Below, piece by piece: positions 1 to 8,563 of a stretch of DNA of 64,000 nt. Under the pieces are notes generated by a model. The model was given only the letters and a program-made list of their open reading frames with translations. It ran no database searches and had not been told where the DNA came from. Source of the DNA: Paracoccaceae bacterium. GTDB lineage: Bacteria > Pseudomonadota > Alphaproteobacteria > Rhodobacterales > Rhodobacteraceae. Positions within the stretch are counted from its first letter, which is position 1. Each line of letters opens with the position of its first letter. Where the stretch lies: NCBI GenBank assembly GCA_020832445.1, contig JAFIEO010000023.1:35385-99384 (forward strand). The letters run 5' to 3'. The position numbers and the translations under genes are program-made.

Positions 1-1
1 C

Positions 2-73
2 GCGGGCGATCACGGGATTGACCCCGCGCGACAGGGTTTGCGTTCGGTGCCAATCGCGCCGCCCGCCATCTGA
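2..73 (+). other. Possible 3' end of a gene entering from the left edge
   Basis: One plus-strand frame is open from the window edge and reads 23 codons, ending in PIAPPAI and a TGA. It could be the C-terminus of a gene lying mostly outside the window, but so short an open stretch may be chance. I do not recognise the product. The following ~100 bases up to the end of the cyclase gene show no recognisable element. Confidence 0.2.
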
Positions 74-181
74 ATTCATATGTTTGAAGCGGTGACCCCG
101 GGTTTCACCTTTGCGCAGCATTCGCCGCGCAGTTGACCGCCGGCACAGTCGCCGGACACGCCCGCGCCATATTCCGCAGCT

Positions 182-1579
182 TCAGGCCGCAGCAATATGT
201 CCGGTCACCACACGGTTGCGCCCCCCCGCTTTTGCAGCGCGCAGCGCATCATCCGCCTTGCCGACAATGGTTTTCGCAAAATCAGACATGCCGCCCTGAA
301 ATGCCGCATGTTGCACCGCCACACCGATCGACACAGACAACTGCAAGGCAACATCGCTGCCCACAACCGCATAGGGGCGGGCATGAACTGTGTTGCAAAT
401 CCGCAGGGCCACACGCCGCGCGGCGCTGATATCCGCACCGGGCATCACGACGACAAATTCCTCACCACCATAGCGGGCCAGAATATCCGTGTTCCGCAAG
501 GTCGCACGCATACGCCGCGCCACTTCTGTCAGGACATCATCACCCGCATTATGGCCAAAGCGGTCGTTCACTGCCTTGAAGTGGTCCAGATCAATGACCA
601 GAACAGCGCAATGTGACAACGCACCAGATTGCAGATTTGCGGCAATATTCGCCATCTGGACGCCAAGATAGCGCCGGTTAAACAACCCCGTCAGCGGGTC
701 ACGCACGGCCTGATCCAGTTGCGTTTCAAATTCCCGCTGCATCGCATCGCGTTGCCGCTTCTGGTGCAGTATCTTGGCCAGACGCAACTGCGCCTCTTCC
801 ACGTCAAGGGGCAGATACAGCACCTCTCTCGCGCCCAGATCAAGGGCCATCGCACCCAGAAGCTCCTGTTTGTGGGGCAGCATGATGCACAGTTCTGCCT
901 GCCGCGTCTGGTTGCGCGACAGCAAATCAGGGATGATCTGCAAACCGCGCTGAGTGATCACTTCGGGGGTGACAAGAAAAAGGTCCGGGCTGGCCGCAGC
1001 CGAATCCAGCCGAAGGGCCTGTTGCAGGCTAAGGCATGTGCAGCTCATATCCGGCATGACCGCGCGCAAATCAGCACACATCCCGCCATGTGTCGCGCCG
1101 CAATCACATATGATGATCATTCTGGACTGCGCGACAAAACAGGGTGCAGCCTCTGCCATGGCGGGGGCGGGTGGCAGGGTCGTCGACAGACTGCCCTGGG
1201 CGCGGCGATCGCGCCCGCGCAACAGGCTGCGGATACGCCCCATCAGATAGGATTCGTCCAACGGCTTGGACAAGAAATCATCTGCACCCATTTGCAACGC
1301 CCGAAGGCGCTGCGCCCGGTCTGCGGTTGCAGAAAACAGCAAAATCGGAATATGGCGCGTGGCAGGATTGGCGCGCAGTATCCGGCACACCTCTACGCCG
1401 TCAATATCGGGCAAGCGGCAATCCAGCAAAATCAGATCAGGGTGTTCATCCTGCGCCAGCGAAATGGCCTTTTCCCCGCAACTGGCCATCACGCAATCAT
1501 AGCATGCAGCCTGCAACTTGGCGCGCAGGATGGTCCGGTTAATTGAAAGATCATCGACAATAAGTATGCGTCCTGACAT
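182..1579 (-). CDS. pleD: PleD-type response regulator diguanylate cyclase
   Basis: Predicted to make cyclic di-GMP from two GTP under control of a phosphorelay. The N-terminal ~125 residues are a canonical receiver domain (acidic pair in LIVDD, phosphoacceptor Asp in LLDCRLPD, conserved Lys in LSKP). A second, degenerate receiver-like domain follows. The C-terminus is a GGDEF domain with active motif GGEEF. An inhibitory-site motif RNTD lies five residues before it, as in PleD, so product inhibition is likely. About 465 residues and the REC-REC-GGDEF order match PleD (about 454). I chose the ATG at 1579 because AAGGTG lies 6-7 bases upstream; a GTG at 1588 falls inside that site. It is divergent from the DUF3572 gene. 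Confidence 0.9.
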   Translation of the reverse strand: MSGRILIVDDLSINRTILRAKLQAACYDCVMASCGEKAISLAQDEHPDLILLDCRLPDIDGVEVCRILRANPATRHIPILLFSATADRAQRLRALQMGADDFLSKPLDESYLMGRIRSLLRGRDRRAQGSLSTTLPPAPAMAEAAPCFVAQSRMIIICDCGATHGGMCADLRAVMPDMSCTCLSLQQALRLDSAAASPDLFLVTPEVITQRGLQIIPDLLSRNQTRQAELCIMLPHKQELLGAMALDLGAREVLYLPLDVEEAQLRLAKILHQKRQRDAMQREFETQLDQAVRDPLTGLFNRRYLGVQMANIAANLQSGALSHCAVLVIDLDHFKAVNDRFGHNAGDDVLTEVARRMRATLRNTDILARYGGEEFVVVMPGADISAARRVALRICNTVHARPYAVVGSDVALQLSVSIGVAVQHAAFQGGMSDFAKTIVGKADDALRAAKAGGRNRVVTGHIAAA

Positions 1580-1674
1580 ACGTGACACCTTGTATATGGT
1601 TAATCACACGCTACGCCGCATTCGTTAATAAACCCTTTAAGCCCGCGACCCCACACCGCCACAGGATTGCCCGC

Positions 1675-1968
1675 ATGAACCAAAGCGCCGCAGAAAACAT
1701 TGCCCTCGATGCCTTCGCCTGGCTGTGCGCCGAGGAAGATTTGCTGCCGGTTTTCCTGAACGCCAGCGGCGCATCCATTGATGACCTGCGCGCGGCCCTG
1801 TCATCTGCCGAGGGGCCGGATGTAGGGCTTTTGGCGGCAGGCCTGGATTTCATTTTGATGCGCGATGAAACGGTGATTGCCTGCTGCGCGGCACAAAACC
1901 TGCAAAATGACCGGCTGGCACAGGCGCAGGCGGTTCTTGCGGGCACTGCGGGAATGCACTGGACATGA
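1675..1968 (+). CDS. DUF3572 family protein
   Basis: A 97-residue, mostly helical acidic protein beginning MNQSAAENIALDAF and rich in Ala and Leu, matching the small alphaproteobacterial DUF3572 family, whose function is unknown. The frame is open further upstream, but the family begins at this Met and AGGA lies about 12 bases before it. It sits divergently next to the PleD-like gene, a frequent arrangement in this group, and shares that promoter region. No catalytic motif or membrane segment is visible. Confidence 0.75.
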   Translation: MNQSAAENIALDAFAWLCAEEDLLPVFLNASGASIDDLRAALSSAEGPDVGLLAAGLDFILMRDETVIACCAAQNLQNDRLAQAQAVLAGTAGMHWT

Positions 1969-2069
1969 CGCGCGAATAAGCCTTATTCGCCGACTTGCCC
2001 TTGACTTCCGCCCCGCCAGATTGTGTATCGCGCGACAAGCCTGCACCGATGTAACCAAGGGAACAGCCC

Positions 2070-4028
2070 ATGCACGCCTATCGCAGCCATACCTGCGCAG
2101 ACCTGACCGCCGCCCATGTGGGTGAAACCGTGCGCCTGTCCGGCTGGGTGCATCGCATCCGCGACCATGGCGGGGTTTTGTTTATCGACCTGCGCGACCA
2201 TTTCGGCATCACGCAGGTTCTGGCCGACAGTGACAGCCCCGCATTTGCCGATATCGAAAAGCTGCGTGCAGAATTCTGTGTCCGCATCGAAGGCACGGTC
2301 AAGGCGCGCGATGCATCGCTGGTCAACACCAAGCTGAAAACCGGCGAGATTGAAGTCTATGCCCGCAAGATGGATATTCTGGGGGCGGCTGACGACCTGC
2401 CGCTGCCTGTGTTCGGCGAACCGGACTACCCCGAAGAAACGCGCCTGTCCTACCGTTTTCTGGACCTGCGCCGCGACAACCTGCATGCCAATATGATGCT
2501 GCGCTCCAATGTGGTGCGGTCCATGCGGCAGCGCATGTGGGACACGGGCTTTACCGAATTCCAGACGCCCATCATCACGGCATCAAGCCCCGAAGGGGCG
2601 CGCGATTTTCTGGTGCCGTCGCGCCTGCATCCTGGCAAGTTTTATGCCCTGCCCCAAGCGCCGCAGCAGTTCAAGCAACTGATCATGGTGTCGGGGTTCG
2701 ACAAATATTTCCAGATCGCGCCCTGTTTCCGCGATGAAGACCCGCGCGCCGACCGGTCGCCCACAGATTTCTACCAGCTTGACGTAGAAATGAGCTTTAT
2801 TGAGCAGGAAGACGTATTTTCCACCGTAGGCCCTGTGCTGCAAGGCGTGTTCGAGGAATTTGCGGGCGGCAAAAAGGTTGACCCTGCTGCGGACTGGCCG
2901 CGCATTCCCTATGCCGAATCGCTGTTGAAATACGGCACCGACAAGCCCGATTTGCGCAACCCGATTGAAATGCAGGTGGTGTCCGACCATTTCCGCGACT
3001 CCGGTTTTGCGATTTTCGCGAAACTTCTGGAAAATGACGGGACAGAGATTCGCGCCATTCCCGCGCCCACCGGCGGGTCGCGCAAGTTCTGCGACCGGAT
3101 GAACGCTTTCGCGCAGGCGCAGGGGTTGCCGGGGATGGGGTATATTTTCTGGCGCGAGCGAGATCGCTCGCCTGTCTATAACGAAGTTATGGCTAAAATT
3201 GAGGCCGGAGACACGGATTTTAGTCAGTTCCGAGCCGAATCTGAGTATTATAAGGATTTTGAAAATAGGATCGTCAGCATGCTCAAGGCTGGCGACCCAC
3301 TGGACAAGATTAAGGCTCGTGAACTGGCTGAACTTTACCTTGGAGACATCGAAGCGGCCGGACCATTGGCCAAGAATATTGGCCCCATTCGCACCGAAGC
3401 CATCCGCCAACAACTTGGCCTCGGTATAGGTGACGCCGCTTTCTTCCTTGGCGGCAAACCCGCCCAGTTCGAAGGGGTGGCCGCGAAAGCGCGTGACGAG
3501 ATTGGCCGCGAATTGAAGCTGGTGGATGAAAACCGCTTTGCTTTCGCGTGGATCGTCGATTTCCCGATGTATGAAGCGGATGCCGAATCCGGCAAGATTG
3601 ATTTCAGCCATAACCCGTTTTCCATGCCGCAAGGCGGAATGGACGCGCTGGACGGTGATCCGCTACAGGTTCTGGGCTATCAGTATGATCTGGCCTGCAA
3701 CGGTTATGAATTGCTGTCGGGTGCTATCCGCAACCACAAGCCGGAAATCATGTATCGCGCCTTTGAAATTGCGGGCTATCCGAATTCCGAAGTGGACAAA
3801 CGCTTCGGCGGTATGGTCAAGGCGTTCAAATATGGCGCGCCCCCCCATGGTGGCTGCGCGGCGGGCATTGACCGGATTGTCATGCTGCTGGCGAATGAAC
3901 AGAATATCCGGCAGGTCATCATGTTCCCGATGAACCAGCGCGCCGAAGACCTGTTGCTGCACGCACCATCAGACCCGACCAATGAACAGTTGCGCGATCT
4001 GGGGTTGCGACTGGCACCGAAATCCTGA
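2070..4028 (+). CDS. aspS: Aspartate-tRNA ligase with a ~60-residue internal insertion
   Basis: Charges tRNA-Asp (possibly also tRNA-Asn) with aspartate. The N-terminal OB-fold anticodon-binding domain, class II motif 1, motif 2 ([11 protein letters not shown]) and motif 3 near the C-terminus (GIDRIVMLL) are all present. The GAD domain lies between motifs 2 and 3. The protein is 652 residues, while bacterial AspRS is normally about 590. The excess is a block at about residues 364-428, directly after GMGYIFWRE and before [11 protein letters not shown], where relatives have only a few residues. That block has unusual codons and low G+C (see findings). The frame is intact and motifs on both sides are preserved, so the enzyme is probably functional. 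Shine-Dalgarno AAGGGA precedes the ATG. Confidence 0.95.
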   Translation: MHAYRSHTCADLTAAHVGETVRLSGWVHRIRDHGGVLFIDLRDHFGITQVLADSDSPAFADIEKLRAEFCVRIEGTVKARDASLVNTKLKTGEIEVYARKMDILGAADDLPLPVFGEPDYPEETRLSYRFLDLRRDNLHANMMLRSNVVRSMRQRMWDTGFTEFQTPIITASSPEGARDFLVPSRLHPGKFYALPQAPQQFKQLIMVSGFDKYFQIAPCFRDEDPRADRSPTDFYQLDVEMSFIEQEDVFSTVGPVLQGVFEEFAGGKKVDPAADWPRIPYAESLLKYGTDKPDLRNPIEMQVVSDHFRDSGFAIFAKLLENDGTEIRAIPAPTGGSRKFCDRMNAFAQAQGLPGMGYIFWRERDRSPVYNEVMAKIEAGDTDFSQFRAESEYYKDFENRIVSMLKAGDPLDKIKARELAELYLGDIEAAGPLAKNIGPIRTEAIRQQLGLGIGDAAFFLGGKPAQFEGVAAKARDEIGRELKLVDENRFAFAWIVDFPMYEADAESGKIDFSHNPFSMPQGGMDALDGDPLQVLGYQYDLACNGYELLSGAIRNHKPEIMYRAFEIAGYPNSEVDKRFGGMVKAFKYGAPPHGGCAAGIDRIVMLLANEQNIRQVIMFPMNQRAEDLLLHAPSDPTNEQLRDLGLRLAPKS

Positions 4029-4037
4029 TTTCAGGCG

Positions 4038-4068
4038 GGGTGTGCGATCCATCATCGCGCACCCTGTT
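4038..4068 (+). terminator. Likely rho-independent terminator of aspS
   Basis: Just after the aspS stop, a 10-bp stem (4038-4047 with 4055-4064, one G-U type pair, 7-base loop) is followed by TGTTTC. The T-tract is short but the stem is G+C rich. It lies between aspS and the convergent response regulator gene. Confidence 0.6.
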
Positions 4069-4139
4069 TCATTCCGACACGCCGCATTTCGCCACACCCT
4101 GCCGGACCCGCGCTCGCGGCATAATGGCGCATGACCCTG

Positions 4140-4838
4140 TCAGATCAGCGGCTGCCCCCGCAAACGGTTGCGCAACATCAAGGCCAGATCCGTGACGCGC
4201 CCTGTTTCGCGCGCCAGCATCACTGCGGACACTATCGCGGCATCACCCAGACTGTGGCCCAACGCTTCGATGAACTGCAACGCATAGGCCCGCTGCGCAT
4301 CGCCCCCCGCCCCCTGTAGCAAATCGCACGCCATATAGACATCATCACGCAGCGCTGCCGGATCGTGGTTTTTGGGCGGACATACTCTGCCCTGGTGGCG
4401 CAAGTTAAAGAAAACCGGCGCAAGAAGGCCCCTGAACTGCGCCACGCTGGAAATGGGTTTCGGCAAGAAATGGTCGGCGCCTGCGTCCAGCGCCGCATCG
4501 TCAAGGTCCGGCTGGCCGGATGTTGCGACAATAAGCCCCACACGCGGCCTGCGCTGGTCCAGCATGGCAATCAAATCCAGCCCCGACCCGTCCGGCAGCC
4601 CTATGTCAACGATCACCGCGTCGGGGGTATACAGGTCCAGATGGCGGTGCGCGGCCCTGACACTGCCGACACGCCGCAACCGCGCGCCCGCGCCGCGAAA
4701 CATCAGGCGCACAGCGTCACTGGCCACATGGCTGTCTTCAACCAGAAGCAACGTTCCCCCTTGCGCATGGTGTCGCGGCGGCATCGGCATGACGCCCGGA
4801 TCACGGTGCCTGCTCAGTGCTGTGCCATAGGTGTTCAT
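4140..4838 (-). CDS. Response regulator with uncharacterised C-terminal region
   Basis: A 232-residue protein. After a ~25-residue N-terminal tail comes a receiver domain: LLLVEDS acidic pocket, phosphoacceptor Asp in VDIGLPDGSG, and Lys in LPKPIS. The ~90 C-terminal residues (after about residue 145) are helical and contain no HTH, GGDEF, EAL, HPt or other output domain I recognise. The start at 4838 is favoured by GGAGG five bases upstream; an in-frame ATG at 4850 lacks a ribosome site. No partner kinase is adjacent, so the cognate sensor is unknown. Confidence 0.8.
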   Translation of the reverse strand: MNTYGTALSRHRDPGVMPMPPRHHAQGGTLLLVEDSHVASDAVRLMFRGAGARLRRVGSVRAAHRHLDLYTPDAVIVDIGLPDGSGLDLIAMLDQRRPRVGLIVATSGQPDLDDAALDAGADHFLPKPISSVAQFRGLLAPVFFNLRHQGRVCPPKNHDPAALRDDVYMACDLLQGAGGDAQRAYALQFIEALGHSLGDAAIVSAVMLARETGRVTDLALMLRNRLRGQPLI

Positions 4839-4989
4839 CACATCCTCCATCTGCTGTAGACAGGGTCAGTTCACCGCAATTTGCCTAATATGCCGTTAAA
4901 GTCCCGTCACGCCCGCCTGCGCCACCTATTGCATCATCCGCAAAACCCCAGCATAAGCTTGCGCAACATTGTTTCGCAGGGGAAATGCC

Positions 4990-5394
4990 ATGATCGGACG
5001 CTTGAACCATGTCGCCATCGCCGTGCCGGATCTGGAAGCGGCCGCGGCGCAATACCGCACAACGCTGGGGGCCGATGTCGGCGCGCCGCAGGATGAACCC
5101 GATCACGGTGTGACGGTCGTGTTTATCACCTTGCCCAATACCAAGATTGAACTACTTTACCCCTTGGGTGACAACAGCCCGATTCAGGGATTTCTTGACA
5201 AGAACCCCTCAGGCGGTATCCACCATATCTGTTACGAGGTCGAAGATATTCTGGCAGCACGCGACAAACTGAAAGCCGAAGGTGCGCGCGTTCTGGGCAC
5301 GGGAGAGCCGAAGACAGGCGCGCATGGCATGCCTGTCCTGTTCCTGCACCCCAAGGATTTCAACGGCTGTCTGGTTGAACTGGAGCAAATCTGA
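4990..5394 (+). CDS. mce: Methylmalonyl-CoA epimerase
   Basis: Interconverts the 2R and 2S epimers of methylmalonyl-CoA, linking propionyl-CoA (and ethylmalonyl-CoA pathway) carbon to methylmalonyl-CoA mutase and succinyl-CoA. The 134-residue glyoxalase/VOC fold has its metal ligands in the usual places (LNHVAIAV at the start, GGIHHICYEV in the middle, GCLVELEQI at the end). The ATG at 4990 follows GGGGAAA. The stop overlaps the start of the DUF1467 gene by one base (TGATG), so the two are translationally coupled. Confidence 0.92.
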   Translation: MIGRLNHVAIAVPDLEAAAAQYRTTLGADVGAPQDEPDHGVTVVFITLPNTKIELLYPLGDNSPIQGFLDKNPSGGIHHICYEVEDILAARDKLKAEGARVLGTGEPKTGAHGMPVLFLHPKDFNGCLVELEQI

Positions 5395-5660
5395 TGTCGA
5401 TCATGTCTGCCATCGCACTTTATGGGGTTATCTGGTTCATGACCATGTTTCTGGTCCTGCCCTTTCGCATGCAAACCCAAGGCGAAGCAGGCGAGGTAGT
5501 GCCGGGCACCCCGTCATCCGCACCATCCGATGCCCAGATGATGCGCAAGGTCAAGATTGTGACCGTCATTGCAACGACAGCATTCGTGGTGATCGCTGGA
5601 ATAATCCTGTCAGGTGTCATCACCTATGACATGATCGAGCAGATCACGCGCAGATCGTAA
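5394..5660 (+). CDS. DUF1467 family small membrane protein
   Basis: An 88-residue inner-membrane protein. One hydrophobic segment lies near residues 4-24 (ending VLPFRMQTQGE) and a second near residues 54-76, with a short Ser/Pro-rich loop between. This matches DUF1467, small alphaproteobacterial membrane proteins commonly encoded directly after methylmalonyl-CoA epimerase. Function unknown. The start overlaps the mce stop by one base. Confidence 0.85.
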   Translation: MSIMSAIALYGVIWFMTMFLVLPFRMQTQGEAGEVVPGTPSSAPSDAQMMRKVKIVTVIATTAFVVIAGIILSGVITYDMIEQITRRS

Positions 5661-5664
5661 CGGC

Positions 5665-5692
5665 CAGATCACGGCGCGCGGGCCGTGATCTG
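5665..5692. terminator. Perfect 11-bp hairpin between converging genes
   Basis: A perfect inverted repeat (5665-5675 with 5682-5692, 6-base loop) fills the short gap between the DUF1467 gene and the opposing nitroreductase gene. No T-tract follows on either strand, so it may be a bidirectional weak terminator or an mRNA 3'-end stabiliser. Confidence 0.5.
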
Positions 5693-5708
5693 CAAACCGC
5701 GCAGGTGA

Positions 5709-6281
5709 TCAGTCGATAAACTGCGTCAGGGCCGCCACATCAGGGCGCGGGCGTTCCGGCGGGGCAGATGACGCCGTTCCAAGGTGAATGAACCCAGCAA
5801 TCCATTCATCCGGTTGTAGCCCCAGCGCGGGCGTGATGAATGCGGGGTCATGTGCCACCCAGCCGGTCAGCCAGTTCGCACCGAACCCGCTGGCCAACGC
5901 TGCATTTACCAGCCCCAGACACACAGCGCCTGCCGTCAATGTCTGCTCGATCTGCGGCACCTTGTCCGAAGGCTTCGGGCTGGCCACAACCGCAACGATC
6001 ATGTGGGCCTGCGCGAATGTGGTGCTGGCCTTGGTAATCTTGTCCTCATCGATCCCTTGCGCGTTGCCATACTGCGCAATCAGCTGCGCAATGCGCGCGC
6101 ATCCCGCCTGTTGCAGCACGACAAAACGCCACGGTTCCAGCTTGCCATGATCGGGCACGCGCGATGCCGCTGTCAGCATGGCCATCAGCGTATCATTGTC
6201 GGGCACTGGCAGCCCCAGCAGCTTGGCCGGTCTGGAACGGCGCGTTTGAAAGAATGCCATAACGGCCGGGTCAGTATTCAT
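5709..6281 (-). CDS. Nitroreductase family protein (YdjA-like)
   Basis: A 190-residue FMN-dependent nitroreductase-fold protein. SRPAKLLGLPVP and the following ASRVPDHGKLEPWRF segment are typical of the compact YdjA branch, which uses NAD(P)H for two-electron reductions of uncertain natural substrate. The start at 6281 (MNTDPAV) is placed by GGTGAC just upstream; the open frame extends further but without a ribosome site. It is divergent from galE. The exact substrate cannot be read from sequence. Confidence 0.85.
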   Translation of the reverse strand: MNTDPAVMAFFQTRRSRPAKLLGLPVPDNDTLMAMLTAASRVPDHGKLEPWRFVVLQQAGCARIAQLIAQYGNAQGIDEDKITKASTTFAQAHMIVAVVASPKPSDKVPQIEQTLTAGAVCLGLVNAALASGFGANWLTGWVAHDPAFITPALGLQPDEWIAGFIHLGTASSAPPERPRPDVAALTQFID

Positions 6282-6462
6282 TGTGTCACCTTTATCTTGC
6301 CGCACATAACATAAGCATTCCGAACCCGACGGAAAGCACCAGATCACATGTTGCGCCCCCCTGATGGGCCCGATCATGCATCTGATGCAGAACGCCCTTT
6401 CAATAAGGCACATTTTCCAGCACAACCTGAGGCGACGTGTGCGTCTAATTCGGAGATTTTCT

Positions 6463-7464
6463 ATGAGCACTACAGCAGACGCCCCAAATGTGCTGGTGAC
6501 AGGCGGGGCGGGTTATATCGGATCGCATGCCTGCAAGTTACTGTCGCAGGCAGGATATACACCCATCGCGTTGGACAACCTGTCCACTGGCTGGGCGCGC
6601 GCCGTTAAATTCGGCCCCTTTGTGCAGGCCGACATTCTGGACCGCGCCGCACTGGATGCCGCGTTCGCACAATACCAACCTGTCGCCGTAATGCATTTTG
6701 CAGCCCTTAGTCAGGTGGGCGAGGCATCGCGCGATCCCGGCCTTTACTGGCGCAACAATGTCGGCGGGTCACTGAATCTGGTCGAGGCGATGCTGGCCGC
6801 CGGATGCCGCAACATGGTGTTTTCATCGACCTGCGCGACATATGGCGATCAGGACGGTGTGGTTCTGGATGAGTTGACGCCACAACTGCCCCTGAACGCC
6901 TATGGCGCATCAAAACGCGCGGTCGAGGATATCTTGCGCAATTTTGGCGCCAGTCATGGGCTGAATGCGGTGATATTCCGGTATTTCAACGTCGCAGGTG
7001 CCGACCCCGACGCACAGATCGGCGAATGGCACCAACCCGAAACCCACCTGATTCCCGTCATGATCGAAGCTGCGGCAGGCGCGCGCGATGCGCTGGTCAT
7101 CAATGGCGACGACTACCCCACACATGACGGCACCTGTATCAGGGATTATGTGCATGTTATGGATCTGGTGCAGGCGCATGTTCTGGGGCTGGAATGGCTG
7201 CGCGATGGCAAGGGATCGCGGGTATTCAACCTTGGCACAGGCGTCGGGTTTTCCGTGGCAGAGGTCATTCGCCAGTGCCGCGCGGGAACCGGCCACAAAG
7301 TTCCGCACAGCTTTGGTCCCCGCCGCGACGGGGACGCAGCCGCCCTTGTGTCTGGCAGCCGCCGCGCGATTGAAGAGTTGGGCTGGGTTCCACAGCGATC
7401 ATCGCTGAAACAGATGATCGAGGACGCTTGGCGATGGTATCAGACCGGCGGCTATTCAGGCTAG
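6463..7464 (+). CDS. galE: UDP-glucose 4-epimerase
   Basis: Interconverts UDP-glucose and UDP-galactose, supplying galactose for exopolysaccharide or lipopolysaccharide. The 333-residue short-chain dehydrogenase fold has the NAD site GGAGYIGSH near the N-terminus, the catalytic SSTCATYG segment and the YGASK catalytic Tyr/Lys pair. The C-terminal FNLGTGVGFSV segment is characteristic of GalE. The ATG at 6463 follows CGGAG; an upstream in-frame extension lacks homology. It stands alone, converging on the LysR gene. Confidence 0.93.
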   Translation: MSTTADAPNVLVTGGAGYIGSHACKLLSQAGYTPIALDNLSTGWARAVKFGPFVQADILDRAALDAAFAQYQPVAVMHFAALSQVGEASRDPGLYWRNNVGGSLNLVEAMLAAGCRNMVFSSTCATYGDQDGVVLDELTPQLPLNAYGASKRAVEDILRNFGASHGLNAVIFRYFNVAGADPDAQIGEWHQPETHLIPVMIEAAAGARDALVINGDDYPTHDGTCIRDYVHVMDLVQAHVLGLEWLRDGKGSRVFNLGTGVGFSVAEVIRQCRAGTGHKVPHSFGPRRDGDAAALVSGSRRAIEELGWVPQRSSLKQMIEDAWRWYQTGGYSG

Positions 7465-7486
7465 ATACAGGCGGTGTGGCACGGCA

Positions 7487-8422
7487 TCACGCCCCGTCCT
7501 GAACGGAACCCCGCGTCAGTTTGCGCTGTCGCATGGCCGCTTTGCATTCCGCGACCATGAAATCGGCAAACAGGCGAATTTTCGGGTCTTGCTGGCGCCG
7601 GTGCGGATAGACGCACACAAAGATCGCGGGTTCTGGCGGGGCATCGGGTAGAACTTCAATCAACCGCCCCGCACGCAAATATTCCGCCAGTTCATGACGC
7701 GGACGGTTGACAATACCTGCCCCGTCCAGCGCCCAATCCACCAGAACGCCTGCATCATCACAGTCCAGCTGCCCCTGCAAATCCAGCCGCAATGGCCCGT
7801 CTTGTGTTTGCAATGTCCAGAAATATTCAGGTGATCGCGGATAACGCAGCAACAGGCAATCATGGCCGCGCAAATCTTCCGGCCCCTCTGGCGTGCCGCG
7901 CGCTGCCAGATAAACCGGACTTGCCGCAAGGATGCGCGGGGCGTCCATGATCTTGCGCTGCTTCATGCTTGAATCCGGCAAGACCCCCAGAACAAACGCC
8001 ATATCTATCTGATCTTCGACAATATCAACGCGCCGGTCAGACAGGCGCAAATTCAGACTGATTTCGGGATAGTCACGGGCAAAACGCCGTGCAAGCGGGG
8101 CAATCAACGCCCGCCCTATTCCCAAGGGCGCTGTCACGCGAATAGTCCCGCGCGGCTGGCCTGATATGCCCGCGATCGCGGCTTCTGCATCTTCCAGCGC
8201 GGTGATGACCTTGCGCGCATGATCATAGAAATCACGGCCGATTTCCGTGGGCATCAGTTTGCGGGTCGTGCGGTTGAACAGCCGCACCCCAAGCCGCGCT
8301 TCCAGTTCCTTGATGCGCTTGCTGGCAACCGCAGGGGTCAGCCGCAAATCGCGCCCGCCAGACGTTATGGACCCCAGTTCACTGACCCGCACGAACACGC
8401 GCAACGCTTCCAGATAAGACAT
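7487..8422 (-). CDS. LysR-family transcriptional regulator
   Basis: A 311-residue LysR regulator with an N-terminal winged HTH (residues ~1-60, core TPAVASKRIKELEARLG) and a periplasmic-binding-like effector domain. It belongs to the CrgA/DsdC-like branch with RLFNRTTRKL after the HTH. It is divergently transcribed from xdhA with a 141-base gap, so it most likely controls the xdhABC-guaD operon and itself; that is inference from position. GGGGGCGC precedes the ATG. Confidence 0.9.
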   Translation of the reverse strand: MSYLEALRVFVRVSELGSITSGGRDLRLTPAVASKRIKELEARLGVRLFNRTTRKLMPTEIGRDFYDHARKVITALEDAEAAIAGISGQPRGTIRVTAPLGIGRALIAPLARRFARDYPEISLNLRLSDRRVDIVEDQIDMAFVLGVLPDSSMKQRKIMDAPRILAASPVYLAARGTPEGPEDLRGHDCLLLRYPRSPEYFWTLQTQDGPLRLDLQGQLDCDDAGVLVDWALDGAGIVNRPRHELAEYLRAGRLIEVLPDAPPEPAIFVCVYPHRRQQDPKIRLFADFMVAECKAAMRQRKLTRGSVQDGA

Positions 8423-8471
8423 TTGCGCCCCCGGTTGCCTTGATTTGCGGCACAGTTGCCAACAAAATGTT

Positions 8472-8499
8472 GAAACAGTCTAACCTTTTCCCCTGTTTC
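8472..8499. promoter_or_regulatory. Candidate LysR operator in the divergent xdh promoter region
   Basis: GAAACAG (8472-8478) and CTGTTTC (8493-8499) form a perfect inverted repeat separated by 14 bases, midway between the LysR start (8422) and the xdhA start (8564). Position and symmetry fit a regulator site; the assignment to this LysR protein is inference. Confidence 0.4.
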
Positions 8500-8563
8500 G
8501 TTGAAAGTGGGAATAGGCGAATATCTAAACATAGTGAATTCCCCAAAGGACAAAGGGTCCGAT

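Noticed and set aside
1600..1650. CtrA-like TTAA pair between pleD and DUF3572 genes
   Set aside because: The two TTAA half-sites are eight bases apart, not the seven of the CtrA consensus, and the region is simply A+T richer.
2583..3632. A 349-codon minus-strand ORF opposite aspS
   Set aside because: Antisense artefact of G+C-rich coding sequence; no motif and aspS is certain.
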